In this document: piece after piece, positions 23,634 through 23,645 of the stretch
Layout of the letters: every line of letters begins with the position of its first letter
How positions within the stretch are numbered: the first letter of the stretch is position 1
DNA from: a virus
Length of the DNA: 23,645 nucleotides
Strand: one strand, 5' to 3'
IMG/VR virus record: IMGVR_UViG_3300039109_000030
Coordinates: 1-23,645 of that record
The notes under the pieces: model-generated
Databases searched by the model: none
The model's input: only the letters and a program-made list of their open reading frames with translations
Told to the model about the DNA's origin: nothing
Made by a program: the position numbers and the translations under genes

Positions 23634-23645
23634 GTGCCGCCTTCC

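Noticed and set aside
1-23645. tRNA genes, CRISPR arrays, insertion sequences, integrase or attachment sites
   Set aside because: None could be supported by reading either strand.

Overview
This window is the structural half of a tailed-phage (podovirus-type) genome or prophage. It has a coding-dense, high-GC sequence. Nearly every gene from about 22.3 kb down to position 2 is on the minus strand, so transcription runs right to left. There is no integrase, polymerase or host gene in view, so lifestyle and host cannot be fixed. The GC content and the flavour of the lysozyme and virion proteins suggest a proteobacterial, probably alphaproteobacterial, host; this is inference only.

Layout in order of transcription on the minus strand. 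(1) Packaging: small terminase (22333-21863), a doubtful 60-codon frame, a 67-residue protein, large terminase (21469-19922), a 54-residue protein and a 145-residue conserved protein with a His/Cys pattern. (2) Head: a 68-residue Ala/Gln-rich protein, portal (19156-17537), a Bbp19-like protein that overlaps the scaffold gene, scaffold, major capsid protein, a Bbp16-like cement protein, a 71-residue protein and a 216-residue charged protein. A rho-independent terminator ends this block near 14.03 kb. (3) Tail and ejection machinery in T7-like order: adaptor (gp11-like), nozzle (gp12-like), a small internal virion protein, a 1069-residue internal protein carrying a lambda-R-like lytic transglycosylase domain, and a 1470-residue internal protein (gp16-like). 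(4) A 633-residue tail fibre/spike with an apparent signal peptide and 14 cysteines. (5) A membrane-anchored GH24 lysozyme. The head block resembles that of Bordetella phage BPP-1, while the tail and core resemble T7-like phages.

Right of 22.5 kb the direction switches to plus: a small basic HTH protein, a zinc-ribbon protein, and then two small unknown genes behind a conventional-looking promoter bracketed by two 14-bp repeats. A strong hairpin ends this block at the window edge.

The most striking signal is an almost invariant decamer, GTGCGTTGCG, present in six exact copies plus one single-mismatch copy (GTGCGTTGCC). All copies point in the direction of local transcription, and each precedes a functional module: terminase, portal, capsid, tail, tail fibre, lysozyme, and the divergent HTH gene. 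Several lie about 29-32 nt before the probable start codon. One follows directly behind the only clear terminator of the late region, and two are embedded inside upstream coding sequences. It looks like a phage-specific promoter core or other transcription/leader control element that divides the late region into units. No phage RNA polymerase or known sigma-factor pattern explains it within the window.
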